Below, in pieces: positions 8,300 to 17,496 of a stretch of 39,425 nucleotides of DNA (its first letter is position 1; the number at the start of each line of letters is the position of its first letter). A program made the position numbers and the translations under genes. A model generated the notes under the pieces. That model saw only the letters and a list, made by a program, of their open reading frames with translations. It did not search any database and was not told the origin of the DNA. This DNA comes from Nitrosomonas sp. (GTDB taxonomy: Bacteria; Pseudomonadota; Gammaproteobacteria; Burkholderiales; Nitrosomonadaceae), in NCBI GenBank assembly GCA_019635215.1, contig JAHBZZ010000025.1, forward strand, positions 1 through 39,425, read 5' to 3'.

Positions 8300-9034
8300 T
8301 TAACCATCGGTAAAAGCGGTGTCATTGACGCAGATCTGTTCGCGCGTGTATTCCAGCATACCGCGGCTTCTGAAATTGTTCATAATTGTGCTGACTACGG
8401 AACGGCTGGCGCCGACCAGATCAGCCAATTCCTGCTGGGTCAGGAAAATTTCCAGTGAATAACCATGCGTACAGCGTGCGCCAAACAGCTGAGCGAGTTC
8501 CAGCAGTGTGGCGACAATTCGCTCCTCGACCGGTCGGGTCAGAATCATGCGCAATTTATGCTCAACCTGGCGCTGGCGGGTATGTATCGATTCAAAAACC
8601 GGCCATGCCAAATCCATATGGCTGGAAATCAGTTGCCTAAAGTCATTGTGTCCGATGCGGTAACACACAACCTTGTCCAGCGCTTGCGCGCTTTCTTCCA
8701 TCGACGGAAGAGCGGCGGCATCACTTTGCAGGCGGCCCATGATGTCGCCTTGCTTGAGCAGCGCTAGTGTCAATGTATTGCCCTGCAACGTCAGATGCGA
8801 GAGTTTGACAATACCTTCCTTGATCCAGAAAAAATCGGTACAGCGATCCCCCTGCTGGTAAAGAAAGCCTTTGCTTGTGATTTCAACTTCACGGATGGAG
8901 GCATATACTTTTTTCCAGTCCTGCAGATTCTGCTCGAAAATGGAGTGGAGTGATTCTGCCGGGTTGCTGCCGCGATTCGGTTCGCATTGAGCTACCGGGA
9001 GGAGGTCCGGCTTGTCAGAAAATCCGGTTGCCAA
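8300..9034 (-). CDS. Crp/Fnr-family transcriptional regulator
   Basis: 244-aa regulator with an N-terminal cyclic-nucleotide-binding fold (about residues 40-145, including TDFFWIKEGIVKLSH) and a C-terminal winged helix-turn-helix at about 199-221 (TQQELADLVGASRSVVSTIM). There is no N-terminal cysteine cluster, so it is not an oxygen-sensing Fnr proper; the ligand is unknown. The start overlaps the end of the kinase gene by 20 nt, indicating coupling and placing it last in the glycine-cleavage run. A 7-bp hairpin (TACCGAT / ATCGGTA, 8288-8312) overlaps its stop codon but lacks a T run. It may regulate a wider stress or redox response. Confidence 0.88.
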   Translation of the reverse strand: MATGFSDKPDLLPVAQCEPNRGSNPAESLHSIFEQNLQDWKKVYASIREVEITSKGFLYQQGDRCTDFFWIKEGIVKLSHLTLQGNTLTLALLKQGDIMGRLQSDAAALPSMEESAQALDKVVCYRIGHNDFRQLISSHMDLAWPVFESIHTRQRQVEHKLRMILTRPVEERIVATLLELAQLFGARCTHGYSLEIFLTQQELADLVGASRSVVSTIMNNFRSRGMLEYTREQICVNDTAFTDG

Positions 9035-9950
9035 AGTGGTCGAAATAAAGCTGATTGATCATGTCACGGGTAAACGAATGATTCTGCCCGCCACGATGCG
9101 CGATTTTCAATGCACCCATGAGTGAACCGAGCCGTCCGGTTGTCTGCCAGTCCATGTCATGCGCGATACCGTACAGCAGGCCGGCGCGATAGGCGTCGCC
9201 GCAGCCGGTCGGATCAACGATGTCCTGTGGTTTCACGCTTGGAATGTCGATTTGCTGGCCATCGGTATAAATGGTCGAGCCCTGTGCCCCCAATGTTACG
9301 ATCAGCGCTTTGGTTTTTTGGGCGATCGCTTCCAGCGTGAGGCCGGTGCGTTCCTGCAGGAGCTGGCCTTCATAATCATTGACTGCCACATAATCGGCTT
9401 TGTCGATAAAGTCCGTCAGCTCGTCACCATTGTACATGGGTAGGCCTTGACCTGGATCGAAGATAAACGGAATGCCGTTCTGATGAAATTCAAGCGCGTG
9501 CTGCAGCATGCCGTCGCGTCCGTCCGGTGCAATGATACCCAACTGAACATTTTTGGCGTCGTGCACAGAATTGAGGTGCGAGAAATTCATGGCACCGGGA
9601 TGAAACGCAGTGATCTGGTTGTCATCCAGGTCGGTGGTGATAAACGCCTGCGCGGTAAAGGTATCCTTGACGTGCAGTACATTCGACTGATCGAGCCCGA
9701 GCTGTTCGAAACGTTCGCGGTAGGGCTGGATATCGTCGCCGACAGTCGCCATCATGACCGGTTCGCCGCCGAGCATTTTCAGATTATAGGCGATATTGCC
9801 CGCGCAACCACCGAATTCACGGCGCATTTCCGGCACCAAAAAAGCAACGTTCAGGACATGAATTTTTTCAGGAAGAATATGGTTTTTGAAATGATCCGGA
9901 AAGACCATGATGTTGTCGTAGGCGATCGAGCCGCAGATCAGTGTGCGCAT
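9015..9950 (-). CDS. PfkB-family carbohydrate/nucleoside kinase
   Basis: 311-aa ribokinase-fold kinase. The first motif, GGCAGNIAYNL, is at residues 47-57, and the anion-hole/catalytic motif DPTGCGDAYRAG is at 246-257 with the catalytic Asp at 252. Overall the protein looks closer to the adenosine kinase-like branch than to ribokinase or fructokinase, but the phosphoryl acceptor cannot be fixed from sequence. I chose the ATG at 9950 (MRTLICGSIAYDN), because the N-terminal beta strand of the fold begins there; an upstream in-frame GTG at 10007 would add 19 unrelated residues. It sits between gcvPB and the Crp/Fnr gene on the same strand. Confidence 0.85.
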   Translation of the reverse strand: MRTLICGSIAYDNIMVFPDHFKNHILPEKIHVLNVAFLVPEMRREFGGCAGNIAYNLKMLGGEPVMMATVGDDIQPYRERFEQLGLDQSNVLHVKDTFTAQAFITTDLDDNQITAFHPGAMNFSHLNSVHDAKNVQLGIIAPDGRDGMLQHALEFHQNGIPFIFDPGQGLPMYNGDELTDFIDKADYVAVNDYEGQLLQERTGLTLEAIAQKTKALIVTLGAQGSTIYTDGQQIDIPSVKPQDIVDPTGCGDAYRAGLLYGIAHDMDWQTTGRLGSLMGALKIAHRGGQNHSFTRDMINQLYFDHFGNRIF

Positions 9951-10035
9951 AACTGTTATTTTGGATGGTGGGTTTGTTGAAAAATCATTGCTCAAACTGT
10001 CTTGCACGTTGTGCGTGAGTAGCTGATGGAGCTGA

Positions 10036-10053
10036 CCGGTGCTGGTGCACCGG
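10036..10053. other. Stable GC hairpin after gcvPB
   Basis: A perfect 7-bp stem (CCGGTGC / GCACCGG) with a 4-nt loop lies 24 nt downstream of the gcvPB stop. There is no T run on the minus strand, so it is at most a partial terminator or an mRNA-processing hairpin before the kinase gene. Confidence 0.4.
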
Positions 10054-10076
10054 CCGGTTTTGCAACAGAGCGTGTT

Positions 10077-11528
10077 TTACGCGCCGGGTTTCCAGCAGAG
10101 ATCCAGTTCACGCGCTGCCTTGACATCATCGAGTTTGCGCAGCGGCATATTGTGCGGTGCGCTTTTAACCATGTCGGGCTGCTGCTCAATTTCGTCGAGA
10201 ATTTCTTTCATCGCGGTGACGAAGGCATCGAGCGTCTGTTTGGACTCGGTTTCCGCGGGTTCAATCAGCAGGCACTCGGGCACCAGAATGGGGAAATACG
10301 TTGTCGGCGCGTGATATCCCTTATCGAGCAGTCGCTTTGCCAGATTCATCGCGGTGACGCCGGTTTTATCCTTGATGTCTTTCATGGTGACAATGAATTC
10401 ATGGCTTGCCCGGCGTGTCGGATACGCAATTTCAAAGCCGATTTTTCTGAGCTCCGCCATCAGGTAATTGGCGTTCAGCGTGGCGAATTCGGCGATGCGA
10501 TTCATGCCTTCTCTGCCGAGCAGGCGGACATAAATGTAGGCGCGCAGAAGCACGCCGGCATTACCCATGTGTGCGGATAAATGACCGATCGATTGTGGTC
10601 TTTCCTGTTCGGTAATCCAGCGGTATTTGCCGTCTTCCAGCGTAACAAATGGTACCGGCATGAACGGCAGCAGGCGTTTTGCAACGCCTATCGGTGCGGA
10701 ACCCGGTCCGCCGCCACCGTGTGGTGTTGAGAAGGTCTTGTGTAGGTTGATATGGATGACATCGAAACCCATGTCACCCGGTTTCACTTTGCCGAGTACG
10801 GCGTTCAGGTTGGCACCGTCATAGTAGAGCAAGCCACCTGCCTCGTGCACGACGCGGCTCATTTCGGCAATGTTTTCTTCAAAAACACCCAATGTAGACG
10901 GATTGGTCAGCATCAGACCGGCGGTTTTCGGACCGACGGCGGCCTTGAGTGCGTTCAGATCGACATTGCCTTCTTTGTCAGTCGGGATTTCGACCACTTT
11001 AAAACCGCACATCACTGCCGTAGCAGGATTGGTGCCGTGCGCCGCATCGGGTACGATAATTTCGGTACGCTCGAAGTCGCCGTGGGCTTCGTGGTAGGCG
11101 CGGATCATCATCACGCCTGCCAGTTCACCTTGCGCGCCAGCCATCGGCGCGAGGGTGATACCGGCCATGCCGGTGACGTCTTTGAGAATTTCCTGCAATT
11201 CGTACATGCAGGCAAGAAAGCCCTGTCCGGTATCTTCCGGCGCCAGCGGATGCCGGCTGAGATACTGCGGCAGCATGGCCAGCGCATTGCATGCACGCGG
11301 GTTATATTTCATCGTGCAGGAACCCAGCGGGTAGAATTCGGTGTCAATGGAAAAATTCTTCTGCGACAGCCGCGTGTAGTGACGCACGGTGTCCATTTCA
11401 GAAACTTCCGGCAGCAGGGGTTGTTTTTTTCGCAGCAGATGATCCGGAATATCATCGATACTGGCGGAAGTTTTCGGTGCCTGGGAATAATTGCGACGTC
11501 CAGGGCGCGCGTGTTCGAATATCAGCAT
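10077..11528 (-). CDS. gcvPB: Glycine dehydrogenase (decarboxylating) subunit 2
   Basis: 483-aa C-terminal half of the PLP-dependent P-protein, in the two-subunit arrangement. With GcvPA it decarboxylates glycine and passes the aminomethyl group to the lipoyl arm of GcvH. The PLP-binding lysine is K264 in [18 protein letters not shown], with the glycine-rich loop typical of the family following it. The start [18 protein letters not shown] is the usual one for the subunit. It is separated from gcvPA by the thiol peroxidase gene tpx, which is unusual because the two P-protein genes are normally adjacent. It belongs to the riboswitch-led run on the minus strand. Confidence 0.95.
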   Translation of the reverse strand: MLIFEHARPGRRNYSQAPKTSASIDDIPDHLLRKKQPLLPEVSEMDTVRHYTRLSQKNFSIDTEFYPLGSCTMKYNPRACNALAMLPQYLSRHPLAPEDTGQGFLACMYELQEILKDVTGMAGITLAPMAGAQGELAGVMMIRAYHEAHGDFERTEIIVPDAAHGTNPATAVMCGFKVVEIPTDKEGNVDLNALKAAVGPKTAGLMLTNPSTLGVFEENIAEMSRVVHEAGGLLYYDGANLNAVLGKVKPGDMGFDVIHINLHKTFSTPHGGGGPGSAPIGVAKRLLPFMPVPFVTLEDGKYRWITEQERPQSIGHLSAHMGNAGVLLRAYIYVRLLGREGMNRIAEFATLNANYLMAELRKIGFEIAYPTRRASHEFIVTMKDIKDKTGVTAMNLAKRLLDKGYHAPTTYFPILVPECLLIEPAETESKQTLDAFVTAMKEILDEIEQQPDMVKSAPHNMPLRKLDDVKAARELDLCWKPGA

Positions 11529-11596
11529 GATTGGAGCGTTATCGTTTAATAGAAGGTTATTCGTGATGTATTGCCACGGAACTCGGGGCTGTCAGA

Positions 11597-12091
11597 TTAT
11601 TTCAGTGCCGCCAGTGCCGCGTCATAGTTGGGTTCGTCGGCTATTTCCGGCACCAGCTCGGCATGCACGATCGTGTCGGCTTCATCCAGTACGATAACAG
11701 CACGTGCGGTGATACCGGCAAACGGTCCTTCGGCAATCAGCACGCCGTAGTCTTTCATGAAGTTGGCGCCGCGCATGGTTGAAAGCGTGACGACTTTATC
11801 CAGATTTTCCGTGTCGCAGAAGCGGCTCATGGCAAATGGCAGGTCCGCCGCAATAATCAGCACGGCGGTATTGTTCATGTTGCTGGCCTGCTGGTTGAAT
11901 TTGCGCGTGGACAGCGCACAGACCGGCGTGTCAAGACTGGGCACGATATTCAGTACTTTTTTCTTGCCGGCGAAGTCTGCCAGCGTCACATCTTTCAAAT
12001 CCCGGTTGACCAGCGAGAAAGCCGGCGCTTTTTGACCGACTTTTGGAAAAGTGCCATCAATGCGAATTGGATTGCCTAAATGCGTAACCAT
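11597..12091 (-). CDS. tpx: Thiol peroxidase (Tpx-type 2-Cys peroxiredoxin)
   Basis: 164-aa peroxiredoxin that would reduce hydroperoxides using thioredoxin. The peroxidatic cysteine is C58 in [16 protein letters not shown] and the resolving cysteine C92 in [12 protein letters not shown], the exact pair and spacing of Tpx enzymes. Length and N-terminus ([20 protein letters not shown]) match the family. It lies between gcvPA and gcvPB with 45 and 68 nt gaps, same strand, so it is probably cotranscribed with the glycine-cleavage genes. A direct biochemical link to glycine cleavage is not known to me; protection of lipoyl or thiol groups is one possible reason for the placement. Confidence 0.95.
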   Translation of the reverse strand: MVTHLGNPIRIDGTFPKVGQKAPAFSLVNRDLKDVTLADFAGKKKVLNIVPSLDTPVCALSTRKFNQQASNMNNTAVLIIAADLPFAMSRFCDTENLDKVVTLSTMRGANFMKDYGVLIAEGPFAGITARAVIVLDEADTIVHAELVPEIADEPNYDAALAALK

Positions 12092-12136
12092 AATTATTTC
12101 CTCGATTTGTAGAGTGTTGGAATAGATTCAGTCTGT

Positions 12137-13489
12137 TTAGCTCAGTGCTTGCCGGAATTGGCTGACATAATTGTCGATGTCGGCTTCGGTTTTCGTTTCC
12201 GTTGCGCAGACCAATAGGATGTTTTCCAGTTCCGGATAATGCGTTTGCAGGTCGAAACCACCCAGTATGCCGTTTTGCTTAAGCTTCGCGAGCGCGTTGG
12301 CCGCGGATGACGGCAGTCTGATGGCGGTCTCATGGAAAAACGGGCTGCTGAATATCTGCTCCACACCGGGTATTGCGGTCAGTTTTTTGATCAGGCTGGA
12401 CGTATTTGCATGGGAATGCGCAGCAACCCGGCGAAGCCCCTCGGGACCCAGCAAAGACATGTAAATCGTCGCCGCCGTAACCATCAACCCCTGGTTGGTG
12501 CAGATGTTGGACGTGGCTTTTGAGCGGCGGATATGTTGTTCACGCGCCTGCAACGTCAGGACAAAACCGGGTTTGCCATCCAGATCATTCGTGCGCCCGA
12601 TGATACGGCCGGGAATCTGGCGGATCAGGCTATTTTTACAGGCCATAAAGCCGAAATAAGGGCCGCCGCTGGATAACGGAATGCCCAATGGCTGACCTTC
12701 GCCGACAGCGATATCGGCACCTGTTTCTCCCCACTCGCCGGGTGGCTTCAATAATGCCAGTGCGGTAGGATTGACGACGCCGATGGCCAATGCGTTTTTG
12801 CTGTGCGCCCAGTCGGTCAATGCATCGACCTGCTCCAGTACGCCGAAGAAGTTGGGCTGCGGAATGACCAGCGCGGCGATATCGTCGGTGGCAAAAGCAT
12901 TCAACGATTCCAGCCGGACTTGCCCGGATGCTTTGTCGAACGGTACTTCAACAATCTCGATTTTCTGGTTACTGACAATGGCGCGAGCCACTTTGCGGTA
13001 AACCGGGTGAACGGTTTCTGGGATCAGTATGCACCGGGAAGATTTGTGTGACCTTACCGCCATCAGCGCGGCTTCGGCTAACGCGGTTGCGCCGTCATAC
13101 ATGCTGGCGTTGGAAACATCCATACCCGTCAGCGAAGCCATCATGGTCTGGTATTCATACAGCAGCTGCAAGGTTCCCTGGCTGGCTTCGGCCTGATATG
13201 GCGTATAGGAGGAATAAAACTCACCGCGTGTGGTGATTTGCCAGACGGCAGCCGGGATATGATGTTCGTAAGCGCCGGCGCCGATGAAGCTCTGATAAAA
13301 ACCATCCTGGCTGGCGCGCTCCATCATCAGCCGGGTAATTTCCATTTCGCTTAACCCGGGCGGAACTTCATCCAGGTTGCCGCCTTTCAGGTTGGCGGGA
13401 ATTTCATCAAACAGCGCTTCAATAGAATCGGCGCCGATGCTGGCAAGCATTTCAGCAATATCTTCTTCTGTGTGTGGGATAAACGGCAT
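12137..13489 (-). CDS. gcvPA: Glycine dehydrogenase (decarboxylating) subunit 1
   Basis: 450-aa N-terminal half of the glycine-cleavage P-protein. The start [19 protein letters not shown] and the segment [15 protein letters not shown] are characteristic of GcvPA. This subunit has the PLP-fold but the PLP lysine lies in GcvPB, so both are needed for an active enzyme. Length is as expected for the split form. It follows gcvH (74 nt gap) and precedes tpx. Expression should respond to glycine through the riboswitch before gcvT. Confidence 0.95.
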   Translation of the reverse strand: MPFIPHTEEDIAEMLASIGADSIEALFDEIPANLKGGNLDEVPPGLSEMEITRLMMERASQDGFYQSFIGAGAYEHHIPAAVWQITTRGEFYSSYTPYQAEASQGTLQLLYEYQTMMASLTGMDVSNASMYDGATALAEAALMAVRSHKSSRCILIPETVHPVYRKVARAIVSNQKIEIVEVPFDKASGQVRLESLNAFATDDIAALVIPQPNFFGVLEQVDALTDWAHSKNALAIGVVNPTALALLKPPGEWGETGADIAVGEGQPLGIPLSSGGPYFGFMACKNSLIRQIPGRIIGRTNDLDGKPGFVLTLQAREQHIRRSKATSNICTNQGLMVTAATIYMSLLGPEGLRRVAAHSHANTSSLIKKLTAIPGVEQIFSSPFFHETAIRLPSSAANALAKLKQNGILGGFDLQTHYPELENILLVCATETKTEADIDNYVSQFRQALS

Positions 13490-13563
13490 GGTGAATTACA
13501 CTAAGTCCATAGAATTGATAAAAAAGATGCGATTGATCATGGTGGATTGCTGGTAGGGCTGGT

Positions 13564-13953
13564 TTAATGATCTTCGCTGTCGAGCACTTCCTGATAACCG
13601 GCCGCGTCCAGCAATCCATCCAGCTCGGCCGGATTACTGGGTTTTAATTTGAACAGCCATGAGCCAAAGGCATCTTGATTGATTTTTTCAGGACTGTCAG
13701 CCAGCGCTGAGTTGGCTTCGATGACTTCACCGGATATGGGTGCATAAACGTCTGCCGCAGCCTTGACGGATTCGGCGACAGCGCATTCCTGTTTTTGCGA
13801 GAAGGAATCGCCCACTTTGGGTAATTCAATGAATACCATGTCGCCAAGTAATTCCTGTGCGTGATCGGTAATACCTACGGTTACCGTGCCGTCTGCTTCA
13901 GCCTTGACCCATTCGTGCGAGCGGGTGTATTTCAAATCGGATGGAATGCTCAT
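13564..13953 (-). CDS. gcvH: Glycine cleavage system H protein
   Basis: 129-aa lipoyl carrier that shuttles the aminomethyl group between the P, T and L proteins. The lipoylated lysine is K64 in [18 protein letters not shown], and the N-terminal [10 protein letters not shown] motif is standard. Full length for the family. It lies 56 nt after gcvT and before gcvPA. The L protein (dihydrolipoamide dehydrogenase) is not in this run and is presumably shared with the 2-oxoacid dehydrogenases. Confidence 0.96.
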   Translation of the reverse strand: MSIPSDLKYTRSHEWVKAEADGTVTVGITDHAQELLGDMVFIELPKVGDSFSQKQECAVAESVKAAADVYAPISGEVIEANSALADSPEKINQDAFGSWLFKLKPSNPAELDGLLDAAGYQEVLDSEDH

Positions 13954-14009
13954 TTATTTGCTCCCGGATTAATTTTGTGATGTTGATAGATGATTGAGGT
14001 GATTCTCGG

Positions 14010-15101
14010 TTAAACCAGAACTTTTCCGTTTCGTACGAAAGGGTATTTTACCACTTTGGCGCGCAATTGCTTATCTCTGACCAGTACCTGCACTTCGTCG
14101 TCGGGCGATACGCCGGCAGCAATGCGTGCCAGGGCGATTGATTGATTGATGGTCGGCGAAAACCCCCCGCTGGTGATTTCGCCCTCAAATGCCTGACCAT
14201 TGACTTGGCCCACCACTTTCTGATGACTTCTGAGCACGCCACGGTCAAGCAGTATCAGTCCGGCCAGTTGTTGCGTCGGATTTGAATCCAGCAGTGCCTG
14301 CTTGCCGATGAAATCGCGATCGCTCTTCAGGTCAACGGTCCAACTGAGACCGGATTCCAGGGGTGATGTCGATTCATCCATATCCTGACCGTACAGATTC
14401 ATGCCAGCTTCAAGGCGCAGTGTATCGCGTGCGCCGAGTCCTGCGGGTGCGACGCCTGCCGCATGCAGCGATTTCCAGAATGCCGGCGCTTCTTCGGCAG
14501 GAAGAATAATTTCAAAGCCGTCTTCACCGGTATAGCCGGTGCGGGCGATGAAAAAGTGATTCAAAGTCGTGGATTGAAATATTTTCAGATCTTCGGTGAC
14601 CGCCTGCGAACCAGGAATGACTTGCCATACTTTTGCGCGCGCGCTCGGACCCTGTACGGCGATCATCGCCATGTCGCGGCGCGGTGTAATCTCCAGTCCG
14701 GGGGCGAGCGTATCGCGTTGTTTAAGTATCCAGGCGACATCTTTGTCGGCGGTGCCGGCATTGACGACGATACGGAACCATGATTCCGTCAGAAAATAAA
14801 CGATTAAATCATCAATAATGCCGCCCTGCGGGGTCAGCATACAGGTGTACAGCGCCTTGCCGGGTATGGTTATTTTGTCGACGTTGTTGGCGACCAGTGT
14901 GCGCAGAAAACCGCGCGTGCCATCACCTTTGATGTCTACAGGCAGCATATGCGATACGTCGAACATCCCGGCGTCCTGACGAATCTTGTGGTGTTCTTCG
15001 AGTTGCGAACCATAGTGGAGCGGCATATCCCAGCCGCCAAAATCCACCATTTTGGCATTCATCTGGCGGTGTGTTTCGTTCAGAGGTGTTTTTTTCAGCA
15101 C
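14010..15101 (-). CDS. gcvT: Aminomethyltransferase (glycine cleavage T protein)
   Basis: 363-aa tetrahydrofolate-dependent T protein, which releases ammonia and forms 5,10-methylene-THF from the aminomethyl-lipoyl arm of GcvH. Family motifs are clear: [21 protein letters not shown] at the N-terminus and [11 protein letters not shown] in the middle. I place the start at the GTG at 15101 ([10 protein letters not shown]...) because GGGAG lies 7 nt upstream and it gives the usual length. An in-frame ATG at 15134 adds 11 atypical residues and lacks such a site. First gene of the gcv operon, directly after the tandem glycine riboswitch. Confidence 0.95.
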   Translation of the reverse strand: MLKKTPLNETHRQMNAKMVDFGGWDMPLHYGSQLEEHHKIRQDAGMFDVSHMLPVDIKGDGTRGFLRTLVANNVDKITIPGKALYTCMLTPQGGIIDDLIVYFLTESWFRIVVNAGTADKDVAWILKQRDTLAPGLEITPRRDMAMIAVQGPSARAKVWQVIPGSQAVTEDLKIFQSTTLNHFFIARTGYTGEDGFEIILPAEEAPAFWKSLHAAGVAPAGLGARDTLRLEAGMNLYGQDMDESTSPLESGLSWTVDLKSDRDFIGKQALLDSNPTQQLAGLILLDRGVLRSHQKVVGQVNGQAFEGEITSGGFSPTINQSIALARIAAGVSPDDEVQVLVRDKQLRAKVVKYPFVRNGKVLV

Positions 15102-15167
15102 GGATTTTCTCCCGATAATAAAAAAATAGGTCATTGTAAAGCATTTAGAACAACTTCAATGACTTCA

Positions 15168-15418
15168 CCCCTCTGTCCTTCTACCTGAGAGATTTACGGG
15201 ATATCCGTGTGCCCCTTCGGTGGCCAAGCAAAAACATGAATTGCCAATATATTTATGAATATTATGGCGGATTGCTAAGCACTCTCCAGATTGCCTGTTT
15301 CAAGCGGTTTTCAGGGGATAACGACAGTTTTCTGACCTTGCCTGAGCGATTCCGGGGGGTTACGCCTTCGGCGGCGCTTGAATTATTGACTGATAACTTA
15401 AAGCGCGCTCTCCTGCTT
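15168..15418 (-). ncRNA. Tandem glycine riboswitch
   Basis: Two consecutive glycine aptamers are readable on the minus strand. The first starts GGAGAGCGCGC near 15413 and contains GCCGCCGAAGGCGTAA and CGCTCAGGCAA. The second starts GGAGAGTGCT near 15292 and contains CCACCGAAGGGGCA, then CTCTCAGGTAGAAGGACAG ending near 15168. These are the conserved elements of the gcvT riboswitch class. About 67 nt separate its end from the gcvT start. In this class glycine binding usually turns the glycine-cleavage operon on. Confidence 0.95.
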
Positions 15419-15440
15419 GAACATGTTCGGCTGAGTGCGA

Positions 15441-15470
15441 ACTATACCTTAGCAGTAGGGTTTTAGACAA
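15441..15470 (-). promoter_or_regulatory. Promoter of the gcv operon
   Basis: On the minus strand TTGTCT (15470-15465) and TATAGT (15446-15441) are separated by 18 nt. Transcription would begin near 15433, about 15-20 nt before the first riboswitch aptamer, which is the expected geometry. Confidence 0.6.
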
Positions 15471-15629
15471 GGCTTCAGTCAAAAAATCATACGTTTTCAT
15501 GATGGGTGGTACGATCCGGATTTTCAATTTAATGCGTTGATTGATAGAATGAACAAATTAAATTGAGATGGGTGGTTGGACAACCGATAGACTATTGGAT
15601 AAACAGCAAAAGAGGAATCTCAAAATCGA

Positions 15630-16325
15630 ATGAAAACCGTTTTGATTACCGGTGCAAACCGTGGCATAGGACTCGAATTTGCACGGCAGTATGCCGGAGA
15701 TGGCTGGCGTGTTCAGGCTTGTACGCGGAATCCGGATTCTGTCGCATTGAAGCAACTGGCTTTACAGTTTCAGGGTCACGTCCAGGTGTATGCGCTTGAT
15801 GTCGCAGATCATGCGCAGATCGAAAAGCTGTCGCACGACTTGTCAGCGGAAAAAATTGACGTATTGATTAATAATGCGGGTGTCTATCCCGCCAGCCGCG
15901 GTGACAGCTTTCATCAGATTGATTACGCTGCATGGGCTTATGCCTTCGAGGTGAACACCATGGCGCCGCTCAAAATGGCGGATGCCTTTTATCATCAGAT
16001 TGCTAGAAGCGATACGAAGAAGATTGTGACAATTACCAGTAAAATGGCCAGCATTTCCGACAACACTAGTGGCGGAAGCTATGTTTACCGTTCTAGTAAA
16101 TCTGCGGTTAATAGCGTCATAAAAAGCCTATCGATCGATCTGGAGTCCAAAGGTGTGATCGTGGCATTGCTGCACCCGGGTTGGGTGCGAACCGAAATGG
16201 GCGGACCGAATGCATTGATTTCCGCCGAGAAGAGCGTCACCGGCATGCGCCAGGTGATCGCCGATCTGATTCATACGGACAGCGGCAAATTCTTCGCCTA
16301 CGATGGGCAAATTATTTCCTGGTAG
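15630..16325 (+). CDS. Short-chain dehydrogenase/reductase
   Basis: 231-aa NAD(P)-dependent oxidoreductase of the classical SDR type. The dinucleotide-binding TGANRGIG is at residues 7-14, NNAG follows in the middle, and the catalytic YxxxK is Y153-K157 (YRSSK) with a serine near 140 (TITSK). It resembles the CsgA/carbonyl-reductase-like SDR group. The substrate is not predictable. The next gene, a class II aldolase-like protein, starts within 4 nt of the stop codon, so the two probably form an operon. Confidence 0.9.
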   Translation: MKTVLITGANRGIGLEFARQYAGDGWRVQACTRNPDSVALKQLALQFQGHVQVYALDVADHAQIEKLSHDLSAEKIDVLINNAGVYPASRGDSFHQIDYAAWAYAFEVNTMAPLKMADAFYHQIARSDTKKIVTITSKMASISDNTSGGSYVYRSSKSAVNSVIKSLSIDLESKGVIVALLHPGWVRTEMGGPNALISAEKSVTGMRQVIADLIHTDSGKFFAYDGQIISW

Positions 16326-16329
16326 GTTA

Positions 16330-17139
16330 ATGTCATCAAATGGAAAAGTCATGAGTGGAAAAACTTTCGATCTGGATAAAAATGAGCTGGTCAGGCAATC
16401 CTTCAATCAGATGGATGCGGTTTTGCAGGGCGCGCACTATACCTTGGCGCAGAAACTGGCATTGACCTGCCGTATTTTGTTTGACAACGGCCATGATTCA
16501 GGATTGGCTGGACAGATCACCGCGCGTGGCGAAAAACCAGGTACTTATCTGACACAGCGTCTGGGATTAGGGTTTGATGAAATCTGCGCGGGCAACCTGT
16601 TGCTTGTCAATGAGGATCTGGAAGTGCTCGAAGGCGAGGGCATGGCCAATCCCGCCAACCGTTTTCATTCGTGGCTATACCGCGCCCGTCCGGATGTGCA
16701 GTGCATTATCCATACGCACGCTGTTCATACGGCGGCATTGAGCATACTTGAAATACCACTGGTGATTTCGCACATGGATAACTGCGTGCTTTACGACGAT
16801 GTCGCTTTTCTGCCGGAATGGCCTGGCGTGCCCGTCGGTAATGAAGAGGGTGAACTGATTGCGCAGGCTATCGGAGCAAAACGCGCACTGTTTCTGGCGC
16901 ATCACGGCCTGCTCGTCGCCTGCGGTAGCATTGAGGAATCCTGTCTGCTGGCGATTGCATTTGAGCGGGCGGCCCGGATGCAGCTCATCGCGCTTTCCGC
17001 CGGTACAATCAAACCGATTGAACCGGAACTTGCACGCGAAGCGCATGACTGGATACTCCGTGCGCAGCGCAGTGCGGTCGGTTTTGCGTATTATGCGAGA
17101 CGCTGCCTCAGGAACAATAATGACGATTGTCTCGAATAG
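16330..17139 (+). CDS. Class II aldolase/adducin family protein
   Basis: 269-aa member of the fuculose-phosphate aldolase/adducin fold. The metal ligands are visible as HTH (H128 and H130, in IIHTHAVHTA) and the AHHGLL histidine pair (H191-H192); a Glu-rich stretch (GNEEGE) lies between them. The family includes aldolases, epimerases and decarboxylases; closest in feel are the uncharacterised proteobacterial members rather than FucA or AraD. I start at ATG 16330, 4 nt after the SDR stop; ATG 16351, with a purine-rich GGAAAAG before it, is an alternative. Probably cotranscribed with the SDR gene. Confidence 0.85.
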   Translation: MSSNGKVMSGKTFDLDKNELVRQSFNQMDAVLQGAHYTLAQKLALTCRILFDNGHDSGLAGQITARGEKPGTYLTQRLGLGFDEICAGNLLLVNEDLEVLEGEGMANPANRFHSWLYRARPDVQCIIHTHAVHTAALSILEIPLVISHMDNCVLYDDVAFLPEWPGVPVGNEEGELIAQAIGAKRALFLAHHGLLVACGSIEESCLLAIAFERAARMQLIALSAGTIKPIEPELAREAHDWILRAQRSAVGFAYYARRCLRNNNDDCLE

Positions 17140-17160
17140 GAAGGTGGCTGGAGTTATTTA

Positions 17161-17301
17161 AGAACTTATTCAAGATCTTAATCAAGGAGGTAGTGTAAGC
17201 AAAATTGAGCGAAAAAGCACAATATACGCAAAGTATGTGAAGCATTTGAGTTCAATTTTAACGCGACAATATACCCTTCAATGAAGTCTTGAACAGGTTC
17301 T
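17161..17301. mobile_element. MITE-like repeat, copy 1
   Basis: 141-bp non-coding element whose ends form an imperfect terminal inverted repeat (AGAACTTATTCAAGATCTT on the left; AGAACCTGTTCAAGACTTC from the right). Its inside aligns along its whole length with the copy at 25356-25498, including the AAATTGA-CGAAAAAGC and TTTGAGTTC-ATTTTAACG blocks, which themselves pair to form a long hairpin. There is no transposase and no clear target duplication. Confidence 0.8.
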
Positions 17302-17398
17302 AGGGCTTTCGAAAAAGCTTTTTGCAACCGTATTGTCGCAACAATCTTCCATCCGGGGAGTAATTTCAAAATAAAGATGAGTTTATCAACTTCTACGC

Positions 17399-17412
17399 TT
17401 AACCGCGGTTAA
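17399..17412. promoter_or_regulatory. 14-bp perfect palindrome before lolC
   Basis: TTAACCGCGGTTAA lies 85 nt upstream of the lolC start. A perfect palindrome of this length in a promoter region could be an operator. No partner site or regulator is evident. Confidence 0.35.
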
Positions 17413-17496
17413 AGAGGGGAGGCTGCCGAGTCTCTACTCTTCCGGCCTTAATTGTGGCACACTTCACGCTTTATTGATTAAACGCTCATTCAACTT

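Noticed and set aside
8288-8312. Hairpin at the end of the Crp/Fnr gene as a terminator
   Set aside because: Only 7 bp of stem and no T run on the minus strand; it overlaps the stop codon.
9951-10007. Longer start (GTG at 10007) for the PfkB kinase
   Set aside because: The extra residues precede the conserved first beta strand and do not resemble the family; ATG 9950 fits the fold.
10752-11549. 265-codon plus-strand ORF opposite gcvPB
   Set aside because: Antisense shadow of a strongly conserved gene; no domain, and the gcvPB frame carries all motifs.
17178-17369. 63-codon ORF over the first MITE copy
   Set aside because: The frame lies across a non-coding repeat and its flank and is not maintained in copy 2.
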